NCBI GenBank assembly: GCA_041395865.1
Contig: JAWKZQ010000001.1
Location: 1-64,000, forward strand
Length of the DNA stretch: 64,000 nucleotides
Direction of reading: 5' to 3'
DNA from: IMCC2047 sp041395865
Lineage (GTDB): Bacteria; Pseudomonadota; Gammaproteobacteria; Pseudomonadales; IMCC2047
The notes under the pieces were generated by a model that saw nothing but the letters and a program-made list of their open reading frames with translations, had not been told where the DNA came from and ran no database searches. Each line of letters begins with the position of its first letter. Position 1 is the stretch's first letter. Of this stretch, positions 44,952 to 53,277 are shown piece after piece. Made by a program: the position numbers and the translations under genes.

Positions 44952-46043
44952 ATGGGAAATCGTGTATCTGTACTGACTAGCCGTCACGAAGCGCTCGGCG
45001 CAACTATGGCTGACTGGAACGACATGGGCGTAGCTTGGACTTATGCTACTGATCCAGACAAAGAAGCTGATGCTTGTCGTAGTGCTGCGGCTCTGATCGA
45101 CCTGTCAGGTCTGCGTCGTGAGCACATCAAAGGCCCTGACGCTTCTGCGGTTGTTGACTATCTGCTGCCACGTAATATGGACGTAATCTACCCAGGCAAA
45201 TCCGGTTACTCTACCATTCTGACAGAAGAAGGCGGTGTTGCTGATGACGTGATCATTTACCGTCTGGGTGACGACCACTACCTGATGGCTTCTGGTACTG
45301 GCGATTCTGATACCGCCATGAAAAAAGCCATTGCCGGTAAAGACGTAACGGTTGAAGAAGACGATAACCTGCACATCATCGCTCTGCAGGGCCCAATCGC
45401 TCACGAAATTCTGGATGCAAACTCGCCAGACAACATCGCTGATTTAGCGTTCTTCCACCAAATCGAAACAACTATCTTCGGCAAACCAGCTATCGTTTCC
45501 CGTACTGGTTTCACCGGTGAGCGTGGTTACGAAATAATCGCTACAGCTGACGTAGTTGGCGACCTGTGGGACGACATTCTGGAAGCGGGTAAAGACAAAG
45601 GCGTTATGCCACTGTCTTTCGTTGGCCTGAACATCCTGCGTATCGAAGCAGCTCTGCTGTTCCACCCATTCGACGTTTCTGAAAATGAATCTGTTTGGGA
45701 AGCAGGCCTGGGCTGGTCTGTTGGTAAAGAAAAAGGCGACTACATCGGTAAAGCGGCTAACGAAGCGCGCAAAGGCAAAGAAACCAAGAAATTCTCTGGT
45801 ATCGTTGCTGATGCAGATGTTGCTGTTGGCGAGCCAATTGCCGGTGGCGAGAAAATCTACCAAAACGGTGAAGAAGTGGGTTACGTTACAGCGGCGCTGT
45901 ACTCCACTCGCCTGAACAAGTCTATCGCCCTGTGCTACCTGAAGCCAGGTCTGAATCCTGGCGACAAAGTAGAAGTTAAAGGCGCTGTAGAGTGTTCTGC
46001 AACTGTTTCAGAAATTCCTTTTATGCCAGCTAAAACAAAATAG
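44952..46043 (+). CDS. GcvT/DmdA-like aminomethyltransferase family protein, highly codon-adapted
   Basis: 363-residue folate-dependent methyl- or aminomethyltransferase of the GcvT superfamily. Seen: IKGPDASAVVDYLLPRNM, EEGGVADDVIIYRL with the family's acidic pair, LQGP, SRTGFTGERGYEI and GLNILRIEAALLF, then a C-terminal barrel. The N-terminal TSRHEALGA is closer, from memory, to DmdA-type relatives than to true GcvT, and no gcvH or gcvP is adjacent. Codons are overwhelmingly GCT, GGT, CGT, CTG and GAA, unlike the GCC/GGC/CGC of its neighbours, which implies very high expression. It is monocistronic with its own leader and terminator. Substrate unknown. Confidence 0.85.
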   Translation: MGNRVSVLTSRHEALGATMADWNDMGVAWTYATDPDKEADACRSAAALIDLSGLRREHIKGPDASAVVDYLLPRNMDVIYPGKSGYSTILTEEGGVADDVIIYRLGDDHYLMASGTGDSDTAMKKAIAGKDVTVEEDDNLHIIALQGPIAHEILDANSPDNIADLAFFHQIETTIFGKPAIVSRTGFTGERGYEIIATADVVGDLWDDILEAGKDKGVMPLSFVGLNILRIEAALLFHPFDVSENESVWEAGLGWSVGKEKGDYIGKAANEARKGKETKKFSGIVADADVAVGEPIAGGEKIYQNGEEVGYVTAALYSTRLNKSIALCYLKPGLNPGDKVEVKGAVECSATVSEIPFMPAKTK

Positions 46044-46062
46044 AGGCAATTCTGCTCTATCG

Positions 46063-46088
46063 AAAAAGGGGCCTTAGGCCCCTTTTTT
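46063..46088 (+). terminator. Terminator of the GcvT/DmdA-like gene
   Basis: Stem AAAAAGGGGCC (46063-46073) and GGCCCCTTTTT (46077-46087) with a 3-nt TTA loop, ending in a T run; 20 nt after the stop codon. Very strong rho-independent terminator, in keeping with high expression. Confidence 0.93.
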
Positions 46089-46143
46089 GTGCCCAGAAAA
46101 AACTAATCCACTAACTCGTAAACCACCACAAACAGACAATAAA

Positions 46144-46164
46144 AAAGGGGCCAGAGGCCCCTTT
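46144..46164 (-). terminator. Terminator of mscS
   Basis: Stem AAAGGGGCC (46144-46152) and GGCCCCTTT (46156-46164), loop AGA. Read leftward it is followed by six T and lies 24 nt after the mscS stop. It nearly repeats the stem of the terminator at 46063. Confidence 0.85.
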
Positions 46165-46187
46165 CTATATAAAGCATTAAGTAGCCG

Positions 46188-47009
46188 TTAGGACTGAACC
46201 TGATGCATATACACATCCTGCTGCGGGAAAGGAATGCTGATACCCTCGGCATCGAAGGTCTTCTTCACCGCTTCATGCATATCGAAATAGACGCCCCAGT
46301 AATCGGCCGCATTAACCCACAGGCGCAGGGTAAAATTGACCGAACTGTCAGCGAGCTCTGAAAGCAGCAGCGCTGGCGCAGGGTCTTTAAGTACCCGGCT
46401 ATCGCTGTCAATCAGCCGCTGCAGCACGCTTTTCGCCTTATCAATGTCATCGCCGTAGCCAATGCCAAACACCATGTCGCAGCGACGTGTGGGCTCTGTG
46501 GAATAGTTGACAATACTGCCGTTGGCCACGGGGCCATTAGGAATAATAATCGTTTTGTTATCGGGCGTTTTCAGCACCGTGGTAAAAATCTGGATAGAGT
46601 GAACGGTTCCCGTGTGCCCCTGGGTTTCAATCACATCACCGACCTTATAGGGCTTGAACAGCAGCAACAGTACGCCGCCGGCAAAGTTGGCCAGACTGCC
46701 CTGCAATGCCAGGCCAATTGCCAGACCGGCCGCACCCAATACCGCGATAAAGGAAGTCGTTTCAATACCGACCATCGACGCCACTGAAATCAGCAACAGC
46801 GCCTTAAGCATGATGCTGGTGAGGCTTTCCAGGAAGCGGGACAGCGTCACCTCGACACCTTTTTTATCGAGGGCTCGATCCAGCAGCCGCACGACCCGTT
46901 TGATAATCCAAAAACCAACGATGAGTACCAGTATGGCCAATAACAACTTGGGGCCATACTGCATAACCATTTCGACAATCGTCTGAGAATGCTTCTCGAC
47001 AAACTCCAT
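46188..47009 (-). CDS. Small-conductance mechanosensitive channel (MscS type)
   Basis: Inner-membrane channel that opens under hypo-osmotic stress. 273 aa, the compact MscS form: three N-terminal helices, the glycine/alanine-rich pore helix region AVLGAAGLAIGLALQGSLANFAGGV, then the beta domain with PYKVGDVIETQGHTGTV and the C-terminal vestibule. Close to E. coli MscS in length and motifs. Confidence 0.94.
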   Translation of the reverse strand: MEFVEKHSQTIVEMVMQYGPKLLLAILVLIVGFWIIKRVVRLLDRALDKKGVEVTLSRFLESLTSIMLKALLLISVASMVGIETTSFIAVLGAAGLAIGLALQGSLANFAGGVLLLLFKPYKVGDVIETQGHTGTVHSIQIFTTVLKTPDNKTIIIPNGPVANGSIVNYSTEPTRRCDMVFGIGYGDDIDKAKSVLQRLIDSDSRVLKDPAPALLLSELADSSVNFTLRLWVNAADYWGVYFDMHEAVKKTFDAEGISIPFPQQDVYMHQVQS

Positions 47010-47116
47010 AATTTAGCTCCTTGCTAGGGTAAGATTTAAACCTGTGGATACCACGTCAGGCCGATTTGACTAAAATCAAAGCAAGTCTATCTCTTAATAA
47101 TCATTTTCCGCAATCA

Positions 47117-49405
47117 CTATTCCAGTGACAATTCAGCTTCCGCCCCCAATGACAACTTACGTTCCACCTCAATACGGTCAACCTTTTGAAAACCGCGCGG
47201 CAGCTTATTTCCGCGACGGCCACGCTCACCCCGATACTGTTCCAGCTCGGAGAACTTGATCTTGATATAGCGTTTGCCGGCATGCACAACCAATAGGTCT
47301 CGCTCGCTCAGCAGGGCTATACCCACCACATACTCATCCCTGTCGACCACCCTCTGAGAAGGAATCTGGATGATCTTGTTCCCCTTACCCTTAGCCAGCT
47401 GCGGCAAGTCCTTAACGGGGAAGACCAGCAAGCGGCCCTCATTGGTGACCACGGCCAACCATTCCCGCTCCAGGTCATAGATGGGTAACGGTGTCATCAC
47501 TCGCGCCCCCTTGGGAATGCTGATCGCCGCTTTACCGGAGCGGTTTTTGCTGACCAGCTCCGAGAGCTGCGCCACAAAGCCATAACCGGCATCGGTGGCC
47601 ATCAATAGTTTTTGCGCCGGAACACCCACCGCAACGCCCTCCACCTTGGCTCCGCTGGGCATATTAACGCGGCCGCTGAGCGGCTCACCCTGCCCCCGTG
47701 CTGACGGCAAGGTGTGGGCAGGCACTGTGTAGGCCCTGCCACTGGAGTCGAGGAAAATCACGTTCTGGTTACTGCGCCCGCGGGCTTCCGCAAAGTAGGC
47801 ATCGCCTGATTTATAGGACATTCCCATCGGGTCGATATCGTGCCCCTTGGCGGCGCGTATCCACCCCTGTTGCGAAAGCACCACGGTGATCGGTTCACTG
47901 GTCAGCAGGTCGGTTTCACTGTAGGCCTGGGCTTCGCCACGCGCCACAATGGGCGATCGGCGCTCATCGCCGTATTCCTCAGCATCGGCCAGCAACTCCT
48001 TCTTGATCAGCGTTTTCATACGCGCCTTGGAGCCTAGGGTTTTTTCCAGATTGGCCCGCTCTTCCTCCAGCTCGGCCTGCTCGCCGCGAATCCTCATTTC
48101 CTCCAGCTTCGCCAGATGGCGCAGTTTCAACTCAAGAATCGCCTCGGCCTGTACGGAGGAGAGATTAAAGCGCTCCATCAACACCGGCTTGGGTTCATCC
48201 TCAGTGCGGATAATGTGAATCACCTCATCAATATTCAGGAAGGCAATCAACAAGCCATCGAGGATATGTAAGCGGTCAAGCACCAGATCCAGGCGGTGCT
48301 GCAGGCGCCGGCGCACCACGTTAGTACGATACTCCAGCCACTCCTGCAAAACCTCCAGCAGGCTACGTACACGAGGTCGCCCGTCCAGGCCGATCATATT
48401 CAGGTTCACCCGGTAGGTGCGCTCCAGGTCGGTGGTTGCATAGAGGTGCGCCATGAGCTGCTCGCTGTCGATCCGGTTCGAGCGCGGCGTAATCACCAGC
48501 CGTGTCGGGTTTTCATGATCCGACTCATCGCGCAGGTCCGACACCATCGGCAGTTTTTTCGCCTGCATTTGGCTGGCGATCTGCTCCAGCACCTTGGCGC
48601 CGGACACCTGGTGCGGCAGCGCTGTAATCACGATATCGCCGCTTTCCTCGATATGAGTAGCGCGCATACGCAGGCCGCCCCGGCCGGTCTCATAGATTTT
48701 CAGAATTTCTTCACGCGGCGTAATAATCTCTGCCGAAGTAGGATAATCCGGCCCCTGCACCTGCTCACAAAGCTCCGCTAATGTGGCATCGGGGTTATCC
48801 AGCAACTGAATACAGGCGGCCGCAATTTCCCTGAGGTTATGGGGCGGGATATCGGTCGCCATACCGACCGCAATACCCGTACTGCCGTTAAGCAGCACAT
48901 TAGGCAACCGCGCAGGCAGCACCTTCGGTTCACGTAGGGTACCGTCGAAATTCATGGTCCAGTCAACGGTGCCCTGCCCCAGCTCAGACAGCATGACCTG
49001 TGCGTACTTCGCCAGCTTGGCTTCGGTATAACGCATCGCAGCAAAGGATTTAGGGTCATCGGGCGACCCCCAGTTACCCTGCCCGTCCACCAGTGGGTAG
49101 CGATAGGAAAAAGGCTGCGCCATCAGCACCATGGCTTCATAGCAGGCACTGTCGCCGTGCGGATGAAACTTACCCAATACGTCACCAACGGTACGCGCCG
49201 ACTTTTTATATTTCGCCGTGGATTTCAGGCCTAATTCCGACATGGCGTAAACGATCCGCCGTTGAACCGGTTTCAGTCCATCGCCAATATGCGGCAACGC
49301 CCTGTCCAGAATGACGTACATGGAGTAATTCAGGTAGGCATCTTCGGTATATTGCTTCAGGGAAATTTTTTCAATGTCATCCCGTGTGGCAGTGATATCG
49401 GTCAT
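47117..49405 (-). CDS. parC: DNA topoisomerase IV subunit A
   Basis: Chromosome-decatenating type II topoisomerase subunit, 762 aa. N-terminal YSMYVILDRALPHIGDGLKPVQRR and the catalytic tyrosine in AMRYTEAKLA are intact. The quinolone-resistance region reads HPHGDSACYEAMV, with the wild-type Ser and Glu. The ATG at 49405 is used; a TTG directly before it adds one residue. The partner parE lies 7 kb away on the same strand, with a plus-strand block of accessory genes between them. Confidence 0.96.
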   Translation of the reverse strand: MTDITATRDDIEKISLKQYTEDAYLNYSMYVILDRALPHIGDGLKPVQRRIVYAMSELGLKSTAKYKKSARTVGDVLGKFHPHGDSACYEAMVLMAQPFSYRYPLVDGQGNWGSPDDPKSFAAMRYTEAKLAKYAQVMLSELGQGTVDWTMNFDGTLREPKVLPARLPNVLLNGSTGIAVGMATDIPPHNLREIAAACIQLLDNPDATLAELCEQVQGPDYPTSAEIITPREEILKIYETGRGGLRMRATHIEESGDIVITALPHQVSGAKVLEQIASQMQAKKLPMVSDLRDESDHENPTRLVITPRSNRIDSEQLMAHLYATTDLERTYRVNLNMIGLDGRPRVRSLLEVLQEWLEYRTNVVRRRLQHRLDLVLDRLHILDGLLIAFLNIDEVIHIIRTEDEPKPVLMERFNLSSVQAEAILELKLRHLAKLEEMRIRGEQAELEEERANLEKTLGSKARMKTLIKKELLADAEEYGDERRSPIVARGEAQAYSETDLLTSEPITVVLSQQGWIRAAKGHDIDPMGMSYKSGDAYFAEARGRSNQNVIFLDSSGRAYTVPAHTLPSARGQGEPLSGRVNMPSGAKVEGVAVGVPAQKLLMATDAGYGFVAQLSELVSKNRSGKAAISIPKGARVMTPLPIYDLEREWLAVVTNEGRLLVFPVKDLPQLAKGKGNKIIQIPSQRVVDRDEYVVGIALLSERDLLVVHAGKRYIKIKFSELEQYRGERGRRGNKLPRGFQKVDRIEVERKLSLGAEAELSLE

Positions 49406-49563
49406 CAAACGAGCCCCAGTTAATCATGGCAAAGCGGTAAAGATACACTATTCCAAAATCAGCACCTACAGGATCGAAATAAAATCTGCCTCAACTCACA
49501 AAAAAACCTTATGTACTAAAGGGTTAATAACATGGCAAAATTAGATGCGTACCCAATAGGAAA

Positions 49564-49586
49564 TACTCATAAATGGATAATGAGTA
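49564..49586. promoter_or_regulatory. Inverted repeat just upstream of first LysR gene
   Basis: Arms TACTCAT (49564-49570) and ATGAGTA (49580-49586) with a 9-nt spacer, ending 9 bp before the ATG of the first LysR gene. It has the T-N11-A character of LysR boxes and would suit auto-repression. No experimental support. Confidence 0.4.
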
Positions 49587-49595
49587 CTAAACTCC

Positions 49596-50489
49596 ATGGA
49601 TTTTAATCAAGTTCGCTATTTTCTGGCCCTTGCCGACACCCTGAATTTCACTCGAGCCGCCGATAAGTGCTTCGTAACCCAGCCCGCCCTGACCCAGGCC
49701 ATCAGGCGCCTGGAAGACGAACTGGGAGGCCAGCTCGTCCATCGAGACGGGAAAAATACGGAACTGACAAAGCTTGGCAAGTCCGTACGCGGGTACTTTG
49801 AACAAATCGAACGTGCAAAACGACTGGTCCAGTCTTCCGCCAAAGCAATGGCATCCGATCAGACAGCTGAAATAAATATTGGCTTGATGTGTACGGTCGG
49901 CCCCCTAGGGCTCATGAAATTCCTGGATTCCTTTCAAATGGAAAACCCGTCCGTGTCCTTCACCCTGCATGACGTAACCCCCGCCGCGATACCGAGTTTA
50001 CTGTCCTCCGGCATGCTGGATTGCGTATTTTGCGCACGCAGCGGACCGCCGATTCCCGGTTTCCGGCGGATTGAGCTGTTTAAGGAAGATATGGTTGTCG
50101 CGTTTCATCCGGATCATGCTTTTTCCGCCATGCAGGAAGTTCCCTTGCCTGCCATTGCCCAACAGCGTTATATCGACCGCCTTCACTGCGAATTCCGTGA
50201 TAAATTTTTTGAGCTATGCCGAGACTTATCCCTCGACCTTAAAATAGTCTGTCGCAGCCAGCGGGAGGACTGGATTCAAAGCCTGGTTCTCGAGGGCATC
50301 GGTGTCAGCGTGATACCACGCCTTTCAATACTCCAGCCTGACCTTGAGTTCCGGCCGGTTACGCAGCCGAACCTGTCCCGCACCATTGAATTAATCGTTG
50401 GCGAATCCATGACATCCGCCGTCCTGGAACAACTTATTTTACACACGCGCAATTACAATTGGCCCGCCAGCAGCAGCGCCGAGACCTGA
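49596..50489 (+). CDS. LysR family transcriptional regulator (copy 1)
   Basis: 297 aa, N-terminal winged helix-turn-helix (MDFNQVRYFLALADTLNFTRAADKCFVTQPALTQAIRRLE region, residues 1-60) and the LysR co-inducer domain. It is a close paralogue of the next gene: runs such as CFVTQPALTQAI and QRYIDRLHCEFR are identical. First gene of the plus-strand block between parC and parE, and the probable controller of the P460 genes downstream. Ligand unknown. Confidence 0.93.
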   Translation: MDFNQVRYFLALADTLNFTRAADKCFVTQPALTQAIRRLEDELGGQLVHRDGKNTELTKLGKSVRGYFEQIERAKRLVQSSAKAMASDQTAEINIGLMCTVGPLGLMKFLDSFQMENPSVSFTLHDVTPAAIPSLLSSGMLDCVFCARSGPPIPGFRRIELFKEDMVVAFHPDHAFSAMQEVPLPAIAQQRYIDRLHCEFRDKFFELCRDLSLDLKIVCRSQREDWIQSLVLEGIGVSVIPRLSILQPDLEFRPVTQPNLSRTIELIVGESMTSAVLEQLILHTRNYNWPASSSAET

Positions 50490-50713
50490 CATGCCCAAAG
50501 CCTATAAACGATACTTATCATCGCTCATTGCAAATTTATTTCACGCGACTCTTACCCTCCTTTATATTGGGCCGCTGACTCAACAAGCACTATTGCGCGC
50601 GCAGGAAGTTACCTGGCTTCGCCAGCCAGGCACTGTTGACCGAAGGCGTTATCAGTTTCAGCCTCTTGGCACTCGCAAAAAAGCAAGAGATAGGCTCTTT
50701 CTATAAAATTAGT
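50490..50713 (+). other. Intergenic region between the two LysR genes
   Basis: 224 bp. An ORF of 71 codons begins right after the first LysR stop (50491-50706) but has no ribosome-binding site and no recognisable domain, so I do not call it. No terminator is obvious. The region should carry the promoter of the second LysR gene. Confidence 0.4.
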
Positions 50714-51598
50714 ATGGATTTTAACCAAGTACGCTACTTTCTAACCCTTGCCGACACGCTGAATTTCACACAAGCCGCCGAGAAGTGTTTTGTTACGCAG
50801 CCCGCCCTGACGCAAGCGATTAAACGCTTGGAAAAAGAGCTCGGGGCCGAACTGGTGCACAGAGACGGCAAAAACACTGAATTAACGAAATTCGGGGAAT
50901 CCCTTCGTGGGTATTTTGAGCAAATAGAGCGTGCCAAGCGGCTCGTCCACTCCTCAGCCAAAGCCATTACCACCAGCCAGCGCCCCGAGCTGAACATTGG
51001 CCTGACCAATACCGTGGGCCCTCGAAGAATCATGAAATTCCTGGATTTTTTCCATATCGCGCACCCAGGAATTTCAATCACACTCCACGACCTGAGCCCC
51101 GAATCCATTCCAAGCATGTTGGCGTTAGGGGAACTCGACTGTGCATTCTGTGCACGCGGCCGTCATCTTACCCACGCCTTAATTCATATCGACCTGTTTG
51201 AAGAGGAGCTGATCGTTGCCTTTCAGGCCGGTCATCCATTCGCCAAGATGGACAAAGTGCCCATTGCCATGCTTGCCGAACAGCGTTACATCGACAGACT
51301 GCATTGCGAGTTCCGGAAAGAGCTTCTTGCCCTGTATTTCGAAATATCACTGGAACTCAACATCATCTACCGAAGCCAACGGGAAGACTGGGTTCAAAGC
51401 ATGATACAACAGGGCCTCGGTGTCAGCATTATGCCCCGCAATTCATTACTCTACGACGGTCTCGAATACAGGCCCATCACCCAGCCAGACATCTCTCGCA
51501 CCATTGGATTCGTAACAGCCAGCGGAGCCAAAACGTTCCCCGTACTTGATCTGTTTATTTCGCTCGTACTTGACTATGACTGGGAATCAGGCCACTAA
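50714..51598 (+). CDS. LysR family transcriptional regulator (copy 2)
   Basis: 294 aa; same architecture as copy 1 and clearly derived from a tandem duplication, with the ligand domain more diverged than the DNA-binding domain. The start is the ATG of MDFNQVRYF, matching copy 1; the ORF extends 26 codons upstream without support. It lies 168 bp before the first P460 gene of the block. Two copies may bind similar DNA but answer to different ligands. Confidence 0.93.
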   Translation: MDFNQVRYFLTLADTLNFTQAAEKCFVTQPALTQAIKRLEKELGAELVHRDGKNTELTKFGESLRGYFEQIERAKRLVHSSAKAITTSQRPELNIGLTNTVGPRRIMKFLDFFHIAHPGISITLHDLSPESIPSMLALGELDCAFCARGRHLTHALIHIDLFEEELIVAFQAGHPFAKMDKVPIAMLAEQRYIDRLHCEFRKELLALYFEISLELNIIYRSQREDWVQSMIQQGLGVSIMPRNSLLYDGLEYRPITQPDISRTIGFVTASGAKTFPVLDLFISLVLDYDWESGH

Positions 51599-51627
51599 GC
51601 CGACACCGGAGAATACGCCCGGATACC

Positions 51628-51659
51628 CATAAACCGGAATCATAAACCTCACTTATAGT
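51628..51659 (+). promoter_or_regulatory. Possible activator site and -10 box before P460 copy 2
   Basis: Direct repeat CATAAACC at 51628-51635 and 51641-51648 (13-bp period), followed by a TATAGT -10-like box at 51654-51659. No -35 consensus is present, which fits a promoter that needs an activator such as one of the adjacent LysR proteins. This is inference from pattern only. Confidence 0.3.
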
Positions 51660-51766
51660 TCGCCAGAGCAAATCTATTTCCACCCTGCCTCCCCCTCTTT
51701 TACCATTTATCAACAGGCGCGGTTTGCCGAAGAAACAGGCTAAAAACCCACCCAAAGGGGCGCGCA

Positions 51767-52408
51767 ATGAAGGTAATAAGAACATTTGTACATACAACAA
51801 CCCTGTTGACCTCGCTGACCAACCGGGAAAGGCACCGCTGGCGGCACGCACTGACGTGGGTAAAGCCCCTCAGATGGTTTATCGTTCTGACCCTTTTACC
51901 CCTTGGCGCCCCAATGGCATCGGCTGAGCCCGGTTTCTCACCTTACGTCGACGCAAAAGGCAACATAAGTCTCCCGAAGGCGTTTCGCCTGCAAATGGTA
52001 CATTTGGGTTCCTGGTTTGTTCCCGAAGGCGATGCCAGCGGTTTTCATGATGTGTTCACTGAAAAAGAGTCCGTTGAAGCTTTTCGTAAAACCGGTGTAT
52101 TCCCTGATGGCGCCACACTGGTAAAAGAGCTTCGGCCCTCGCATGCCGATCACTACACCACGGGGAAAGATGTCCATTATTCAGAAGCGAACGTAAAACA
52201 GTGGTTCGTGATGATCAAGGATCAAAAGGGCCGTTTCAAGGGGCATCCGGCTTGGGGAGATGGCTGGGGCTGGGCACTTTTCAGCCCCGGCCAACCCTTT
52301 CAGAACCTCGCAACAAATTACAAACACGATTGTTTAAGCTGCCATGTGCCGGCTAAGCAAAAAGACTGGGTTTACACGGAAGCCTATCCGGTTCTTCAGC
52401 ACGACTAA
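51767..52408 (+). CDS. Secreted cytochrome P460 family protein (copy 2)
   Basis: 213 aa. A long basic N-terminus leads to a hydrophobic signal (LRWFIVLTLLPLGAPMASA), then the P460 core: LGSWFVPEGDASGFHDVF, FPDGATLVKELR, WGDGWGWALF and the haem site CLSCH. It is the paralogue of copy 1 at 10817, sharing nearly all these motifs. The unusually long pre-signal stretch suggests the start might be internal, but AGGGG lies 6-7 nt before the ATG used. Likely periplasmic; substrate unknown. The hydrolase gene follows. Confidence 0.85.
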   Translation: MKVIRTFVHTTTLLTSLTNRERHRWRHALTWVKPLRWFIVLTLLPLGAPMASAEPGFSPYVDAKGNISLPKAFRLQMVHLGSWFVPEGDASGFHDVFTEKESVEAFRKTGVFPDGATLVKELRPSHADHYTTGKDVHYSEANVKQWFVMIKDQKGRFKGHPAWGDGWGWALFSPGQPFQNLATNYKHDCLSCHVPAKQKDWVYTEAYPVLQHD

Positions 52409-52482
52409 GGATGAACCTAACGAAAACCCGAGTGAATAAAACGATTAATAAATCTCACCGTTCAGTAATAAGGGGAAACCGT

Positions 52483-53277
52483 ATGTTCAAAGGAATTCTG
52501 ATATTAATTACCGCCGCTTCAAGTTTCTTCATAGCCGCAGCGCAGGCCGACGAATCATCCATAGCCAATGAAAAACTCGGCATCACAGCTAACGGCTATG
52601 TCTATCAACAGCGTTTTATGCCGACGGAGACTCTTGATATTGATCTCGATAAAACAGCGATTTTCATTACCGACCCGCAGAATGATTTCATTTCAGAGGG
52701 CGGTGGTGCCTGGCCGCTGGTCGGTGAAAATATCATTTCAGGAAAGGTAGTGGAGCACCAGATTCAGCTGCGTGAAGCCGCGAAAGATGCGGGCATCAAA
52801 GTTTTTTATTCGCCCCACATGTATACCAAAATGGATTACGAAAACTGGTCCAGCTTGAATGGCATCGACAAAATCATGTTCGCTAACAAGATGTTTATCC
52901 AAGGTACCTGGGGGCATGACTTCCACCCCAAAATGAAACCGGACGACAACACCGTCGTGCTTAATTCGCACAAGGGGCTCAGCAACTTCTGGACCGGCGA
53001 CGCCGCCCTGCAGTTACGCCAATACGGTATTGATACCGTTATTATGGCCGGAATGGCGGCCAATATGTGCGTCGAGTCGCACGCCAGGGATGCCATCGAA
53101 AATGGTTTCGATGTCATTATCGTTGCCGATGCCACCGCAGCGGCCGGGCCGTATGCCAAAAAAGCGGCGTTGATCAACTATGAATTTCTCGCCCATGAGG
53201 TGGTAACCACTGACCAGATTGTGCAGCGCCTGAAAAAAGCGAAAGCTGACAAGCAACGCCATAGCCACGGGATGTAA
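52483..53277 (+). CDS. Secreted isochorismatase-fold cysteine hydrolase
   Basis: 264 aa with a clear signal peptide (MFKGILILITAASSFFIAAAQA), unusual for this mostly cytoplasmic family. The catalytic triad elements are visible: Asp in ITDPQNDF, a central lysine in the VVLNSHKGLSNF region and Cys in MAANMCVESHARDA. Relatives hydrolyse amides, carbamates or isochorismate. ATG at 52483 has AGGGGAA upstream and puts the signal peptide at the N-terminus; an ATG at 52411 would add 24 residues. It sits between two P460 genes, so an amide-type substrate releasing an N-compound for them is conceivable. Confidence 0.87.
   Translation: MFKGILILITAASSFFIAAAQADESSIANEKLGITANGYVYQQRFMPTETLDIDLDKTAIFITDPQNDFISEGGGAWPLVGENIISGKVVEHQIQLREAAKDAGIKVFYSPHMYTKMDYENWSSLNGIDKIMFANKMFIQGTWGHDFHPKMKPDDNTVVLNSHKGLSNFWTGDAALQLRQYGIDTVIMAGMAANMCVESHARDAIENGFDVIIVADATAAAGPYAKKAALINYEFLAHEVVTTDQIVQRLKKAKADKQRHSHGM

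Noticed and set aside
50491..50706. 71-codon ORF between the LysR genes
   Set aside because: No ribosome-binding site or domain; the first codon follows the LysR stop by chance; sequence reads as intergenic.
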